From Prevotella sp. HUN102 (GTDB lineage: Bacteria > Bacteroidota > Bacteroidia > Bacteroidales > Bacteroidaceae): 64,000 nt of DNA. The stretch spans positions 558,001 through 622,000 of the forward strand of contig NZ_JIAF01000004.1 of NCBI RefSeq assembly GCF_000688375.1, given 5' to 3'. Shown here piece by piece: positions 9,767 through 19,370 of this stretch. Position numbers and translations under genes: made by a program. Each line of letters starts with the position of its first letter. Within the stretch, counting starts at the first letter, position 1. The notes beneath the pieces are model-generated. The model searched no databases. It was not told the origin of the DNA and saw only the letters and a list, made by a program, of their open reading frames with translations.

Positions 9767-9947
9767 TTTAAGCAGTCCATCCCCTATCCTTTCCGATTCT
9801 TTATTTATTATCTAAATTCGAGATAAGAAACCAAAGTTCTCTCTCACAGGATAGCCCAGAATCACGGATTTACACTTAATTCCCGAACACAGAATATCTC
9901 TCAGTTCGAGATAAGTCCGAGTTCGAGTAAATAACCTGCTCGGAAAG

Positions 9948-10359
9948 CATTCCGTTTTGTAAAGTTCTGTTACTGAAAAAGTGGGCTTGAAAATTATCAA
10001 ACCAGAGATTGGAAGGGCGGTTTCTGACGGTTTCTGACCATTCTTTCGGAGTATGTTTCCCGATGATGCGAAGAATGGAATGCAGGTGTGCGAAGATTAG
10101 AAAACATTCTTCGCAAGAATGCGCCACGTTCTTGCGAAGAATGAAACACGAAACGGCGACTTCTGAAGGCTCATTTCGCCCATTTGTGCGAAGAATGGAG
10201 TGAAGGATATATCGTCTTAAATGCTTTAACCAAGATAATCCTTTATATATCAACGGATTACAAAAACCTCCAAAAATCGCATATTTGAGGACGGAAGTGT
10301 ACCTGATTCGTTTTAAATGTTAAAAAACGGAGCTTTTGTCAATAAATATTCACGATGAA
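9948..10359 (+). repeat. 22-nt-phased dispersed element, copy A (forward)
   Basis: This 412-bp copy lies between the convergent ends of upp and the M16 protease gene. GCGAAGA-type motifs start at 10068, 10090, 10112 (inverted, CGCAAGA) and 10134, exactly 22 nt apart. A last copy is at 10188, 54 nt after the fourth. The pair at 10090-10114 forms the hairpin GCGAAGA-N11-TCTTCGC, and CGCAAGAA/TTCTTGCG at 10112-10136 forms the next one. The left flank has TTTTGTAAAG. The right flank has CGCATATTTGAGG and then ACGGAGCTTTTGTCAATAA. Copy B at 20711 has the same length and is nearly identical. Confidence 0.9.
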
Positions 10360-10390
10360 TACCAACTATTGGAGCGCATTACTTTCCAGT

Positions 10391-13213
10391 TTATGCCACT
10401 TTCTTCGTGGTCATTGTAACTTCAATACGATGCCCTTGGTTTAATAACTGCTTCAGAAAGCTACGTATGTTGTCGGCCGTCATACTATTTACGATTTCCT
10501 TGAAATGTGTATCTGCATCAACACCATTGTAAAGATCGTTATAAAGAACGTATTCCCAATAATTGTTCATCTTCAGAACCTGTTCGTAAACCTTCAGTTC
10601 ATACGCCTTTACCTTATCAAGGTCTTCCTGAGAGGGGCCTTCTTCTGCCATCTTGTGGAGTTGCTGATAGACAATGGGGATGAGTTCGTCATATTTATCC
10701 GGGGCTGTCTGAAATGCAATTCGCAACACGGCTTCATCGTAAGGATGATGCTGAAGCGTGCCCGACACCTGAACACCGTATGTTCCCCCCTTCTCTTCGC
10801 GCACCTTGTCGGTATAAACGATACGAAGCAACTGTACGGCAGCATCGAGAAGTATCTCATTCCGGTTGCTGTATTCCATCTTTCCCTTCACAACCACGGT
10901 GGTTGTTGCCGACGGTGTCTTCTGTTCTTTCGTGAAAATCCTGACAGTATCACCGTCAATGATTTTCGGCCCAAGCGTGCCTACAGTCTCAAAACGGTCG
11001 TTTACGGGCAATGTTGCCACATACTTGCACAGCATCGGGCGCAAACGGTTCATATCTATGTTGCCCGTAAGAATGAGTTTAAAGTCGGCAGCATTGCCGA
11101 AGCGGTCCTTGTATATCTGCATTATGCGGTCATAATTTACCTTTTTCATCAGCCTTACATTCATCGATTCCAGTCGGTTGGTTCCGTAAGCCACACGATG
11201 CAAAGTATCGTTGTAGGCAATCAGTGGATTAACGTGTGCATTCGTGAGAAACTCTTCCTGCTGCTCCATCATATTCGCAAAAGCATCCGGCGAATTACGA
11301 GGTTGCACGAAATAGAGATAAGCAAGCTGAAACAAGGTTTCCATATCCCTGACACTCGAACTTCCGTTCATTCCTTCCGTCTCGTCGTCGATATACGGAC
11401 TGATGGATGCCGACTTTCCGGCAAGCATCTTCTCGAGAGACAACTCATCAAATTCTCCCACTCCTCCAATCGTTGCACCGGAAATAAGATAAGAAAGGTT
11501 GGGCATATCCTCATCAGTATAGAGATTCTTTCCTCCCATACTGAAGAGTTTCAGGTTCACTTCGTCGGCTTCAAAGTCGGTCGGACGAACATATACGTGC
11601 ATTCCATTCGACAGCACCAGTTCCGTATAACCATATTTATAAGGCTTTTCAGAAACAATACTGCCTGAAGCAGGCAGATTCTCCACAAGGCCGGCCCTCA
11701 GTTGTTTTTCCCTGTAAGGTTCATAGTTCTTTTTCTGTGCAGACAAAATGAGCTTTTCTATCTGCTTTTCCGATGGCAATGAGAGTCCTTTTTTCTCCGG
11801 ACCATACAATGTTACCACTTGATTACGGTTCGTAATGATTTCACGCGCAATGGCATTGATGTCTGAAAGGATAACGGTGGAATCCAACCGTTTCACCAAC
11901 TGAAGTTCCGTCTCGGGTGCAATGATGGGTTCTGATTCCAGAAAATGCTCTACACAAGCCTCTACGAAATCGCCATTTCGTCGGTTCATTCGGTCGTTGA
12001 ATCCACTTTCGGCATACGAAAGCATTTCAGCCTTGCCACGATCAAGTTCCTGTCTGGTAAATCCCAGACTTCTGGCACGTTCCACTTCGCCCACTATGGC
12101 GTTTATACCTTCTTCCACCTTGCCTTCCTTGAATACTCCGGACATTTCAAAGACATCCTTTGTAGAGGCCATAAAGAAATTTCCATCGCGTACGGAAGCC
12201 GAAATAAAAGGTGCATCTGTGGCACGGGCAAGTTCTTCCAACCGGTCGTTGATTATCATTCGGACAATGCTCGACTTGTAATCATCCTCAAACGACTGGA
12301 GCTTATTACGTTCAGACCGTGGCGTTACGTCGCGTTTCATATACAGAGTGAAGTTCACCGTTGGCTGTTCGCTGTCCTTTGCAGTGAAAATTATCATCCT
12401 GTCATTGTCGGGAACAGGATAATAGATGCGTTCTGAAACATTTTCAGGAGTAGGTATCGAACCGAACATAGCTTTTATCTTCTGCTCTATCTGGTCTTCA
12501 TCAATGTCGCCAACAACGATTATAGCCTGCAAGTCGGGTCTGTACCATTTATGATAATAGTCCCGAAGAGCCTGATAGGGGAAGTTTCGCACGATGTTCA
12601 TATCTCCGATAGGCATACAGTCGGCATATTTTGTACCGGAATAGATTACCGGCATAGATGCTTCTGCAAGTCTCTGCATTGCCATTCCCATTCGTCGGGC
12701 ACGCCATTCCTCCTCGATCACGCCACGCTCACGGTCAATTTCCTTATCGGCAAGCAGAAGGTCGTGGCTCCAGTCGTGAAGAATGAGCAGACAGGAATCC
12801 ACAATCCCTTCTCTTATGATGGGAACTGCCGAAATATTATACACAGTTTGGTCCACGCTCGTATAGGCATTGAGATTCGTTCCGAACTGGATTCCCACGC
12901 TTTCACACCATTTCACAATACCCGGTTTCGAGGCATCGCCCGGGAAATTGCGTGTTCCGTTGAATGCCATGTGCTCCAGAAAGTGTGCTAATCCACGCTG
13001 ATGCGGTTCTTCGAGAATAGAACCTACTCGCTGTGCTATGTAAAAGTCGGCTATTCCTTTTGTCTGCCCGTTATGCCTGATGTAATAAGTCAGTCCATTC
13101 GCAAGTCTTCCTATCCTTATACTCTTGTCCATCGCCACTATTCTGTCCTGTGCAAGCGCATTATCTGCAATGAGCATAAAGACAAACAGCATCATATATG
13201 CTAATCTTTTCAT
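10391..13213 (-). CDS. Periplasmic M16 zinc protease, two-domain (PqqL/FusC-like)
   Basis: This 940-residue insulinase-family protease has a signal peptide (1-22). The inverted zinc motif HFLEH is at 77-81 and the distal zinc ligand lies in RGVIEEEW near 167-169. Two tandem M16 halves follow; the second lacks the zinc motif, as is usual for the pseudo-half. It is the last gene of a minus-strand operon that starts with a TonB receptor at 19148 and lies 36 bp after a DUF4876-like lipoprotein gene. In enterobacteria an M16 protease paired with a TonB receptor (FusC/FusA) digests imported ferredoxin to release iron. I infer an analogous uptake-and-cleavage role here, with unknown substrate. Confidence 0.88.
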   Translation of the reverse strand: MKRLAYMMLFVFMLIADNALAQDRIVAMDKSIRIGRLANGLTYYIRHNGQTKGIADFYIAQRVGSILEEPHQRGLAHFLEHMAFNGTRNFPGDASKPGIVKWCESVGIQFGTNLNAYTSVDQTVYNISAVPIIREGIVDSCLLILHDWSHDLLLADKEIDRERGVIEEEWRARRMGMAMQRLAEASMPVIYSGTKYADCMPIGDMNIVRNFPYQALRDYYHKWYRPDLQAIIVVGDIDEDQIEQKIKAMFGSIPTPENVSERIYYPVPDNDRMIIFTAKDSEQPTVNFTLYMKRDVTPRSERNKLQSFEDDYKSSIVRMIINDRLEELARATDAPFISASVRDGNFFMASTKDVFEMSGVFKEGKVEEGINAIVGEVERARSLGFTRQELDRGKAEMLSYAESGFNDRMNRRNGDFVEACVEHFLESEPIIAPETELQLVKRLDSTVILSDINAIAREIITNRNQVVTLYGPEKKGLSLPSEKQIEKLILSAQKKNYEPYREKQLRAGLVENLPASGSIVSEKPYKYGYTELVLSNGMHVYVRPTDFEADEVNLKLFSMGGKNLYTDEDMPNLSYLISGATIGGVGEFDELSLEKMLAGKSASISPYIDDETEGMNGSSSVRDMETLFQLAYLYFVQPRNSPDAFANMMEQQEEFLTNAHVNPLIAYNDTLHRVAYGTNRLESMNVRLMKKVNYDRIMQIYKDRFGNAADFKLILTGNIDMNRLRPMLCKYVATLPVNDRFETVGTLGPKIIDGDTVRIFTKEQKTPSATTTVVVKGKMEYSNRNEILLDAAVQLLRIVYTDKVREEKGGTYGVQVSGTLQHHPYDEAVLRIAFQTAPDKYDELIPIVYQQLHKMAEEGPSQEDLDKVKAYELKVYEQVLKMNNYWEYVLYNDLYNGVDADTHFKEIVNSMTADNIRSFLKQLLNQGHRIEVTMTTKKVA

Positions 13214-13249
13214 TGATTCTTATTTCTTAAATAATGGGGAATTATATTT

Positions 13250-14503
13250 CTACTTAGGCTCGCCTGTGCAGTGTTTCAAATATGATGGTACGGCATTGGG
13301 CAAAAAGTCGTCTGATGAATTATTGGTATCCATCCATTTCTTGCCCTCTTTCTTTCTGACAACCGACTTGTTGTAGCGCGTTTCATCCATATCCACGTGT
13401 CCGCAATAAGTGAATCCCTTGTCGAGAATGGGCGATACAAGATTCCACTCGTGCACTGTCGGAACCGCCAGATTCACAGCGTCTATAATCCAAGTGTTCG
13501 GCATGAAGTATTCGTTTTCATCCATCGGAATCACAAAATCTCCCTGCTTGAAGATGTAACCGAACTTATAACGGTACTCGTGCATAAAAGTATCCATATC
13601 AATCATCGGACGAGCAAGCGCATAACTCTTCACACCTCGCGTGTGCATTACGAAGGTTCCTTCAAAATTTGCATACCAGTTGATGAGATTTTCCACCTTC
13701 GGATTGTCTTGATCGCCTTCAGGATGCGAGGTTTTATCGAAGATTTCAAATTCGGCCTCGCTTAAATCAAAGGAGTTTGGATTGATTGGCCGATGATCGA
13801 TGGCAGTCAATGCAATGGTAATTTCCTCTCCGGGATTAACCGGATGCTGCTTTCCCAAACCAGGAACGACGTAGATTGTAGAGATGGTCATCGCATCCTT
13901 CATTATGTCTGGCTGATAATCGTGCTTGTCATCGCTTGTAAAAAACGATTCGATAAAAGCCAAACCATCTGCATACATTACTGTATCGCTGTTGTTTCCT
14001 ATCTTGATATACTGGTCGTCGGTGTACATAAAGCCGTTGGGCGTAGTGGTTCCCGTGAAGAATATTTCAGTAATAACCAGTCCTTCCTGTGCCGAATACA
14101 CATTCAAAGCTAAATTTGTAGGAATGGTCTGAGCCTGAATCATCACATTATCACGGGTCGCCTTCACTTTGGCCTTTATCTCTTTACCGTTCAAGATATA
14201 GGATATCGATCCACGAACATCAATGTTATACATTCCTTCCGGCAATTCTGCATTGGCAATGAAGTCTCCGTCAGAAGCCTTGAAAGAATCAATGGTGTAT
14301 TGCCGGTGCGTCTTGATGCTAGTGAATACAGCCTTGGCATCCGACAAATCCATATTCTTTATGTCAAGAGGCATCTGCAAACAAAGCGCGTGATTCACTA
14401 TCTGTTCTGCCTTCTCTGTTTCCTTGTATTCATTACAGGAAGTAAGCATCATTCCGATAGCCAATAAAAGCAGGGCTATCTTGTTGAAATTCGGTTTTTT
14501 CAT
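13250..14503 (-). CDS. DUF4876-like lipoprotein of the TonB/M16 operon
   Basis: This 417-residue lipoprotein has its lipobox Cys at 23 (MLTSCNEY). An N-terminal beta-sandwich-like domain (about 30-140) resembles the small lipoprotein at 16051-16428; both contain an EG/RGxYxxDxxGxxxYxL pattern. The remaining region carries GLVITEIFFTGTTTPNG and DQYIKIGNNSD, the sort of motif found in lamin-tail-like or DUF4876 proteins. It is probably anchored in the outer membrane and may help capture or hold cargo for the neighbouring receptor. The DUF assignment is from memory. Confidence 0.72.
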   Translation of the reverse strand: MKKPNFNKIALLLLAIGMMLTSCNEYKETEKAEQIVNHALCLQMPLDIKNMDLSDAKAVFTSIKTHRQYTIDSFKASDGDFIANAELPEGMYNIDVRGSISYILNGKEIKAKVKATRDNVMIQAQTIPTNLALNVYSAQEGLVITEIFFTGTTTPNGFMYTDDQYIKIGNNSDTVMYADGLAFIESFFTSDDKHDYQPDIMKDAMTISTIYVVPGLGKQHPVNPGEEITIALTAIDHRPINPNSFDLSEAEFEIFDKTSHPEGDQDNPKVENLINWYANFEGTFVMHTRGVKSYALARPMIDMDTFMHEYRYKFGYIFKQGDFVIPMDENEYFMPNTWIIDAVNLAVPTVHEWNLVSPILDKGFTYCGHVDMDETRYNKSVVRKKEGKKWMDTNNSSDDFLPNAVPSYLKHCTGEPK

Positions 14504-14536
14504 ATTGATAAATATTCTTTTTTGAGATTATGATTA

Positions 14537-16048
14537 TTAGAATGTTACGCCAAAAGTACCATTAAGCGTAATCTGTCTTGCAATTGACGTGTGGGTAAAT
14601 TGGATTCCTGCTGACAGAAAAATGCCTGTTCCTTTCCAGTTTCTAGGAAAATGATAAGCGTGAAATTGCGTTTCACACAACCCAAGATTAGCTGTCTTCG
14701 ATTCGTAGGTATGGTTCACAAGTTCGGTTATCTTGCTGTCCATCCACACGTATGGCATTACGATTCTTCTGGAATTATTATGATAGTAGGCAATGTTTCC
14801 GTTCCATTCCACCAACCATCTCGCATCATTGTGCCACATCCATTGCCATCCGAGCCTACCATAGGTCTTTGTATAGGCCATCTCGCGTTTCAAATCCACA
14901 TATTCGGCAAGATCATCTACAAATCCAAAACGGGCATTGAACGTGAATTGGCGTTTTCTTCCAACGTTAATTGCACCACCTAAATAGTAGTCATATTTGT
15001 TATCGGAGAACATCGACAGCGTAATGAGCGAACGATATTCGGTGCTTGAAGAGTTTCCCGCAATATGTTCATTGCCGTTTCTCCGTTCCAAATCAATACC
15101 TGCAAAAGCAGTCCATCTCATACGTCCTTCGTGTTTCCAACCCATCTTCACAGTGGAGTTCGTTACATTCAGTTTTGTTATTGGGAGTGCGTTAAGTTCA
15201 GTGAGTATATTCTCGTAAGGCATATACCGTCCCTCCAAAGACAAATATGCGCCCGTTCCATTACAGGGAAGCAATTGAAAGTCGGCAACAACACCTGTTC
15301 CCGTATAATATGACGAACGAACTGCTCCCGAAAATCGCACATAATCAGTACCAAGCCCTGTCAGATGATATTCCGGAATCACACCCAAAGGATTGTAAAA
15401 GTCTACATTGTTTGTCTGTTTATAGGTTCTTGTGCCAATGCCAGCACCCAATCTGTAATTCCTCCAGTCGTAACTTGCCCCTAAACGAAGCGTCAAGTCC
15501 GTAACTATCCCACGTGGACGGGGATCAATCGTTCGGTATTCGTGTTCCGCCCTGAAGTCAATGACAGCACCGATTGTCCACCGATTCAATCTGATAGCAT
15601 ATCCACCGTTGAACGCATAACGCTCGTTTTCCATATTTCCACCGAGTGTATCTGCCATCACATAGGGATAAAGAAGCTCATAATCGGAAGTGGAATTAAA
15701 GCGAATGTTGCATTTTCTTCCCATCTGATACGATGCTCCACCCCAGACGGTATTACGATTATCAAGCCGTAGATACGATTCAACAATGGCTTCTCCCAAC
15801 GTATGTCCATCGCCAGTTTCCAATTGCAAGGCTTTATCCGAACTTCTACTGCTGATTCTCAATCTCATTCTCGTGTTGGAAGTACTGTACGCAGTTTGCA
15901 TAAACGCCGGATTGCTTCTCGATTCAGCCATCACATTCTTCCATTCGTGAAGATGTTCGGCTACGGCAGTAGTATCTTGAACCTGCGCCTGTACTGAAAA
16001 TCTCAACAGAACGAAGAATAAAGCTGTATAGAATAACCTCTTCTTCAT
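14537..16048 (-). CDS. Outer-membrane barrel protein, DUF6850-like
   Basis: This 503-residue protein has a signal peptide (1-21) and then strings of amphipathic, aromatic-ended strands through to its C-terminus, as in a 14- to 18-stranded outer-membrane barrel. Early in the mature protein SRSNPAFMQTAY suggests a substrate- or plug-like segment. It follows the small lipoprotein by only 2 bp. Proteins of this type accompany DUF4876 lipoproteins and TonB receptors in Bacteroidetes. Function is unknown; a partner pore or secondary receptor is a guess. Confidence 0.7.
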   Translation of the reverse strand: MKKRLFYTALFFVLLRFSVQAQVQDTTAVAEHLHEWKNVMAESRSNPAFMQTAYSTSNTRMRLRISSRSSDKALQLETGDGHTLGEAIVESYLRLDNRNTVWGGASYQMGRKCNIRFNSTSDYELLYPYVMADTLGGNMENERYAFNGGYAIRLNRWTIGAVIDFRAEHEYRTIDPRPRGIVTDLTLRLGASYDWRNYRLGAGIGTRTYKQTNNVDFYNPLGVIPEYHLTGLGTDYVRFSGAVRSSYYTGTGVVADFQLLPCNGTGAYLSLEGRYMPYENILTELNALPITKLNVTNSTVKMGWKHEGRMRWTAFAGIDLERRNGNEHIAGNSSSTEYRSLITLSMFSDNKYDYYLGGAINVGRKRQFTFNARFGFVDDLAEYVDLKREMAYTKTYGRLGWQWMWHNDARWLVEWNGNIAYYHNNSRRIVMPYVWMDSKITELVNHTYESKTANLGLCETQFHAYHFPRNWKGTGIFLSAGIQFTHTSIARQITLNGTFGVTF

Positions 16049-16050
16049 CG

Positions 16051-16428
16051 TTACATAAATATTATTTCCACATTAATTCGTGCAGGATGCTCTACTATTT
16101 CTATATAATTGCTCGATGCCCGAAAGTATTTCACTTCCTCGCTACCGTCAGGCAGACTATAAAGCAATGTTCCTTCAGCATCAAGCATATATGTTCCTCG
16201 CAACACTTCCATTTCAACCATCGAGTCCTTGAAGTTGGAGGACGAGTAAACCCTGCCATTTGAAAGATTCTTGAGAGCGACAGTTCCCTGCATTTTCACA
16301 GCCTTTATACTGTCAGGAGTTTGCAACGTAACTATTGCATTCGTATAATAATCGTCTTCTTTCTGTTCGCAAGCACTGCAAAATCCTACCAACAGCATTG
16401 CAATAAACGTGTAAAATATCTGTTTCAT
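16051..16428 (-). CDS. Small lipoprotein of the TonB/M16 operon
   Basis: This 125-residue lipoprotein has a lipobox Cys near residue 20 (FCSACEQK). It contains essentially one beta-sandwich-like domain that matches the N-terminal domain of the DUF4876-like protein two genes downstream. Its start overlaps the TonB receptor stop by 4 bp (ATGA), so translation is coupled. Repeated use of the same domain in one operon suggests both lipoproteins dock on the same partner. I know of no named family. Confidence 0.75.
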   Translation of the reverse strand: MKQIFYTFIAMLLVGFCSACEQKEDDYYTNAIVTLQTPDSIKAVKMQGTVALKNLSNGRVYSSSNFKDSMVEMEVLRGTYMLDAEGTLLYSLPDGSEEVKYFRASSNYIEIVEHPARINVEIIFM

Positions 16429-19148
16429 AGCTTTACATTCATTTCAAGTCCGAAATAAGGAGTTACATAGCGTCTGATAACAAAATCGTTACGCCTGTAG
16501 TCTGGATAAACGTCCCACAGTTTGTTCACGAACAATGCCACCATCAATCTGTCCTTGAAGAGCTTTTTCGTGGCTTTAAGATTCACATCCATATAGAAAG
16601 GAACCGTTTGTCTATCGAACATTCCTTCGGCATAATTTCTTACGAGATGCTGCAAGTAGATATCCTTTGTATCGGATTCCGCATAAGGATGTATGTTTCC
16701 GCTGCTATCCATATACTGAAGTGGCATATTATCCTTCTTCATCGACTCTTCAGCGGTTATCCAAACACATTGGAGCGATAATGAAAAACCGAGTTTTAGC
16801 TTTGGAACTGCCGTGTCGAAAGTGAAGTTCGTATTAGTCATTTCCCTTATATATCCTTCATCATCCTTGTAGATTCCCACCAGTTCTAACGTATTTCCAC
16901 CAATAGTACGTGTAGGTTTATACATAATCGGCTGCGAATTATGATATTCAGTCTTGAACCAAGCACCACTGATTGTCAGTCGGGTATTGATGATTGGAAA
17001 ACGTTTCGTAGACAACATCCACTCTAAACCACGCTTATAAGTACGACTTCCGTTAGACGTATGCTCATAGGAACGGAGCACGTTTCTTACCGTATAGGGC
17101 AGCGTTGCAACATCGGGACGAGCCGTCAGCGCATCGGGATCAATACCGGAAGCATCAAACTCTTTATATATATAAGGTGCATAGACACTCATCGAACGGA
17201 AACCAGATTTCATATCTTCCACGAAATAGGTCATCGTTAGACGGTTCCCCGCCCAGTCTATATCCCCTTTCAGTTCCCACTTCAGGTTCCTTGCAGCCTT
17301 CAGGTTGCGATTTGTCGGGTCGATCACGTAGGTTTGAAGATACATTCTTCGGTAGGCGGGATTAGTGTGATAATAGTTCAGCTCCACGATATCCATATAG
17401 GCAGGCTCGGGATAAAGCAAATCGATGGTTGGAAACATACTGTGCCAACCGATACCGCTCGACAGACTTACGGTCATTTTCTCTTTTCCTACATTGAAAG
17501 AAGGAAACGTCCATCCCATATTCACACGCGGATCAACGTTTACCTTGCCGTGCGTGGCAAATCCCCTGTCTATTCCCAACATTGTTTCGGCACGCATACC
17601 GGCTTCAATCTCCATCTTATGGCTTCCCATTCCCACGCCGATACGCTCTTCAGCATAAGCTGCCAGCATCCTAGAAGCAGGAATATCGGAATATTTTCGT
17701 GGGCGATAGGAAGTCCCGGTATATACCGGATGCAACCTGTCGTACACCTGACCGTCGCCTATGTTACGGTCCATCTGATAGTCGGCACCCACCAAAAGCG
17801 AGTTGGAAACACCTGCAACAGGAAAACTGAACAAGGCATTTCCTTTCAGATAAAGGCTCATTGGCCTACCGTCCACCGTATGCGTGGCAGTATATGTATA
17901 AGGAGATATGAGCACGGCATCGCTCTCTCCATTCCTCATTGTCATTGCTGCGGGCGTATCTCCATCCAATTGAACGAGCCTTGTGCGTTCCAAGATATTC
18001 CTTTCGTAAGAGAAAGAGGCCGAAAGCTCTGCATTCTTGAAAAACGAACGGTCGCTATTACTGTTCATATCCCACAGAAGGCTTGCTGCATAACGGTTGT
18101 ATTCAGACTTGTATTTGTCTGCTCCACCGTGATTGAATTGAGGATCCACCTTGTCATCATCAAACGATCCTCCGTAATCCAAATTCAGCATAGCACCGTA
18201 TTCCATTGATTCCGTGTGCCATCGCTTGTTGATCCGGGCAGAAAAAGTAAGTCGCTTATACGTCTCCAGCAAGTTTCTCGGCTCGGCTTTATTGTTGAGG
18301 AAATCTGCACTTAAATTGAGCGAAAACCGCTTTGGCACCCATTCAAAGGCCTTGGCAACATAAAACAGCTTGGTATCCATATCGGCCTTGAAGCGTGCCG
18401 AAAGGTCATTGCCTCCCTTGCGACGTTTCACTTTCACCAGTCCACTCGTCAAATCGCCATACTGCACGGAAGGAATGCCTCGGACTACGGTTACTTCCTG
18501 AATATCATCCGTAGACAAAGTACGCATATCCACGCCTGCATTGGCAAAATTCCGTTTGCCCGACGTACGGTCGAGCGCGCCCGAAAGATACTGCATATTG
18601 CCATTCGTGCTCACTGGTGCGCCGTCGATTACGAATCGGGTACCGAGCGAAGAGGTACTGTATTGGCTGCTGCCGATTCCTACTTCACGAAGACTGATAG
18701 TATTCGGCACATTCAACTGGGGATCGCTGGCACGACCTCCGGGCAGCAATTCCATCAAATCGGCAAAACTGGACGGCTGCAAATGTTCCATTGCCTGCTT
18801 GCTGATGGTGGACGCACTCGAAAGTCCGTGTCCCTCCTGTGCCGTTACCACTACCTCCTGAAGCTCGTTTGCATCGGTTTCCATATAATATACGGTATTC
18901 TTCCGAGGCATTATGCTTATGCCTTTATAGCCGATATATGAAATACGGACAGATTTACTGAATCCGTCCATTAGAGTGAAATAACCATCCTGATCGGTTA
19001 CTGCGATGATTCTTCTGGTTTCTTCAGCCATTACCGTTGCACCGATAAGAGGTTCGTTGGTTTTCTTTTCCAGAATCCTGCACCTCATCTGAGCAAATGA
19101 TGTCTGGAAAAACATACATAGAAATAAAGTAAATATGATTCTTGCCAC
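16425..19148 (-). CDS. TonB-dependent outer-membrane receptor
   Basis: This 907-residue receptor imports an unknown ligand across the outer membrane using TonB energy. A signal peptide (1-19) is followed by a carboxypeptidase-like regulatory domain (about 22-95), a TonB-box-like ELQEVVVTA, and a plug with GTRFVIDGAPVS, EVTVVRGIPSVQYGDLTSGLVKV. A barrel runs to the C-terminus (YFGLEMNVKL). It heads the five-gene operon ending in the M16 protease. No SusD partner is present, so this is not a standard glycan locus. A protein, peptide or metal-carrier ligand would fit the protease better. Confidence 0.92.
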   Translation of the reverse strand: MARIIFTLFLCMFFQTSFAQMRCRILEKKTNEPLIGATVMAEETRRIIAVTDQDGYFTLMDGFSKSVRISYIGYKGISIMPRKNTVYYMETDANELQEVVVTAQEGHGLSSASTISKQAMEHLQPSSFADLMELLPGGRASDPQLNVPNTISLREVGIGSSQYSTSSLGTRFVIDGAPVSTNGNMQYLSGALDRTSGKRNFANAGVDMRTLSTDDIQEVTVVRGIPSVQYGDLTSGLVKVKRRKGGNDLSARFKADMDTKLFYVAKAFEWVPKRFSLNLSADFLNNKAEPRNLLETYKRLTFSARINKRWHTESMEYGAMLNLDYGGSFDDDKVDPQFNHGGADKYKSEYNRYAASLLWDMNSNSDRSFFKNAELSASFSYERNILERTRLVQLDGDTPAAMTMRNGESDAVLISPYTYTATHTVDGRPMSLYLKGNALFSFPVAGVSNSLLVGADYQMDRNIGDGQVYDRLHPVYTGTSYRPRKYSDIPASRMLAAYAEERIGVGMGSHKMEIEAGMRAETMLGIDRGFATHGKVNVDPRVNMGWTFPSFNVGKEKMTVSLSSGIGWHSMFPTIDLLYPEPAYMDIVELNYYHTNPAYRRMYLQTYVIDPTNRNLKAARNLKWELKGDIDWAGNRLTMTYFVEDMKSGFRSMSVYAPYIYKEFDASGIDPDALTARPDVATLPYTVRNVLRSYEHTSNGSRTYKRGLEWMLSTKRFPIINTRLTISGAWFKTEYHNSQPIMYKPTRTIGGNTLELVGIYKDDEGYIREMTNTNFTFDTAVPKLKLGFSLSLQCVWITAEESMKKDNMPLQYMDSSGNIHPYAESDTKDIYLQHLVRNYAEGMFDRQTVPFYMDVNLKATKKLFKDRLMVALFVNKLWDVYPDYRRNDFVIRRYVTPYFGLEMNVKL

Positions 19149-19260
19149 TGGTAAAATATAATTTCAGTATAAGTCTGAAATACTTGGTTTATGAAAGAAA
19201 TGTGCTTGACTTTCCACGTGCTGCGCCGTATCCTTGTCTGTCCGTACTGCGCTGTACGCA

Positions 19261-19365
19261 ATTCTCATCCCGGCTTTGCAGCTTTCATATACAACAACTC
19301 TGAAGACAGCCCTTTGGCATCAGAGCTTTTGGGTGTTCTTCAGAGCTGATGATGGGATTGAGAAT
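19261..19365. ncRNA. Nested hairpin between the LRR gene and the TonB operon
   Basis: An outer stem pairs ATTCTCATCCC (19261-19271) with GGGATTGAGAAT (19354-19365), with one bulged base. An inner stem pairs CTCTGAAGA (19298-19306) with TCTTCAGAG (19337-19345). The structure lies just past the stop of the minus-strand LRR gene and upstream of the TonB receptor. It may be a terminator, an attenuator for the operon, or a small RNA. I match it to no known riboswitch. Confidence 0.45.
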
Positions 19366-19370
19366 GAGTA

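Noticed and set aside
10068..10210. CRISPR array
   Set aside because: The units follow each other without unique spacers of usual length, the copies are scattered over the window, and no cas genes are present.
9876..10253. Open frames inside the 22-nt elements encoding HSCEEC/HSILR-like peptides (also near 20684, 29089, 36171, 45088, 57739)
   Set aside because: The peptides are similar because the DNA repeat is similar. The frames differ in strand, length and start between copies and are broken by stops, and the unit length of 22 is not a multiple of three. I see no sign of coding selection.
10505..11668. Long plus-strand open frame of 387 codons
   Set aside because: It is antisense to the well-supported M16 protease gene and has no recognisable domain.
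17334..18209. Plus-strand open frame of 291 codons
   Set aside because: It is antisense to the TonB receptor barrel, a common artefact of codon bias.
16425..19148. Polysaccharide utilisation locus (SusC/SusD type)
   Set aside because: No SusD-like gene, glycoside hydrolase or sensor gene lies next to either TonB receptor.
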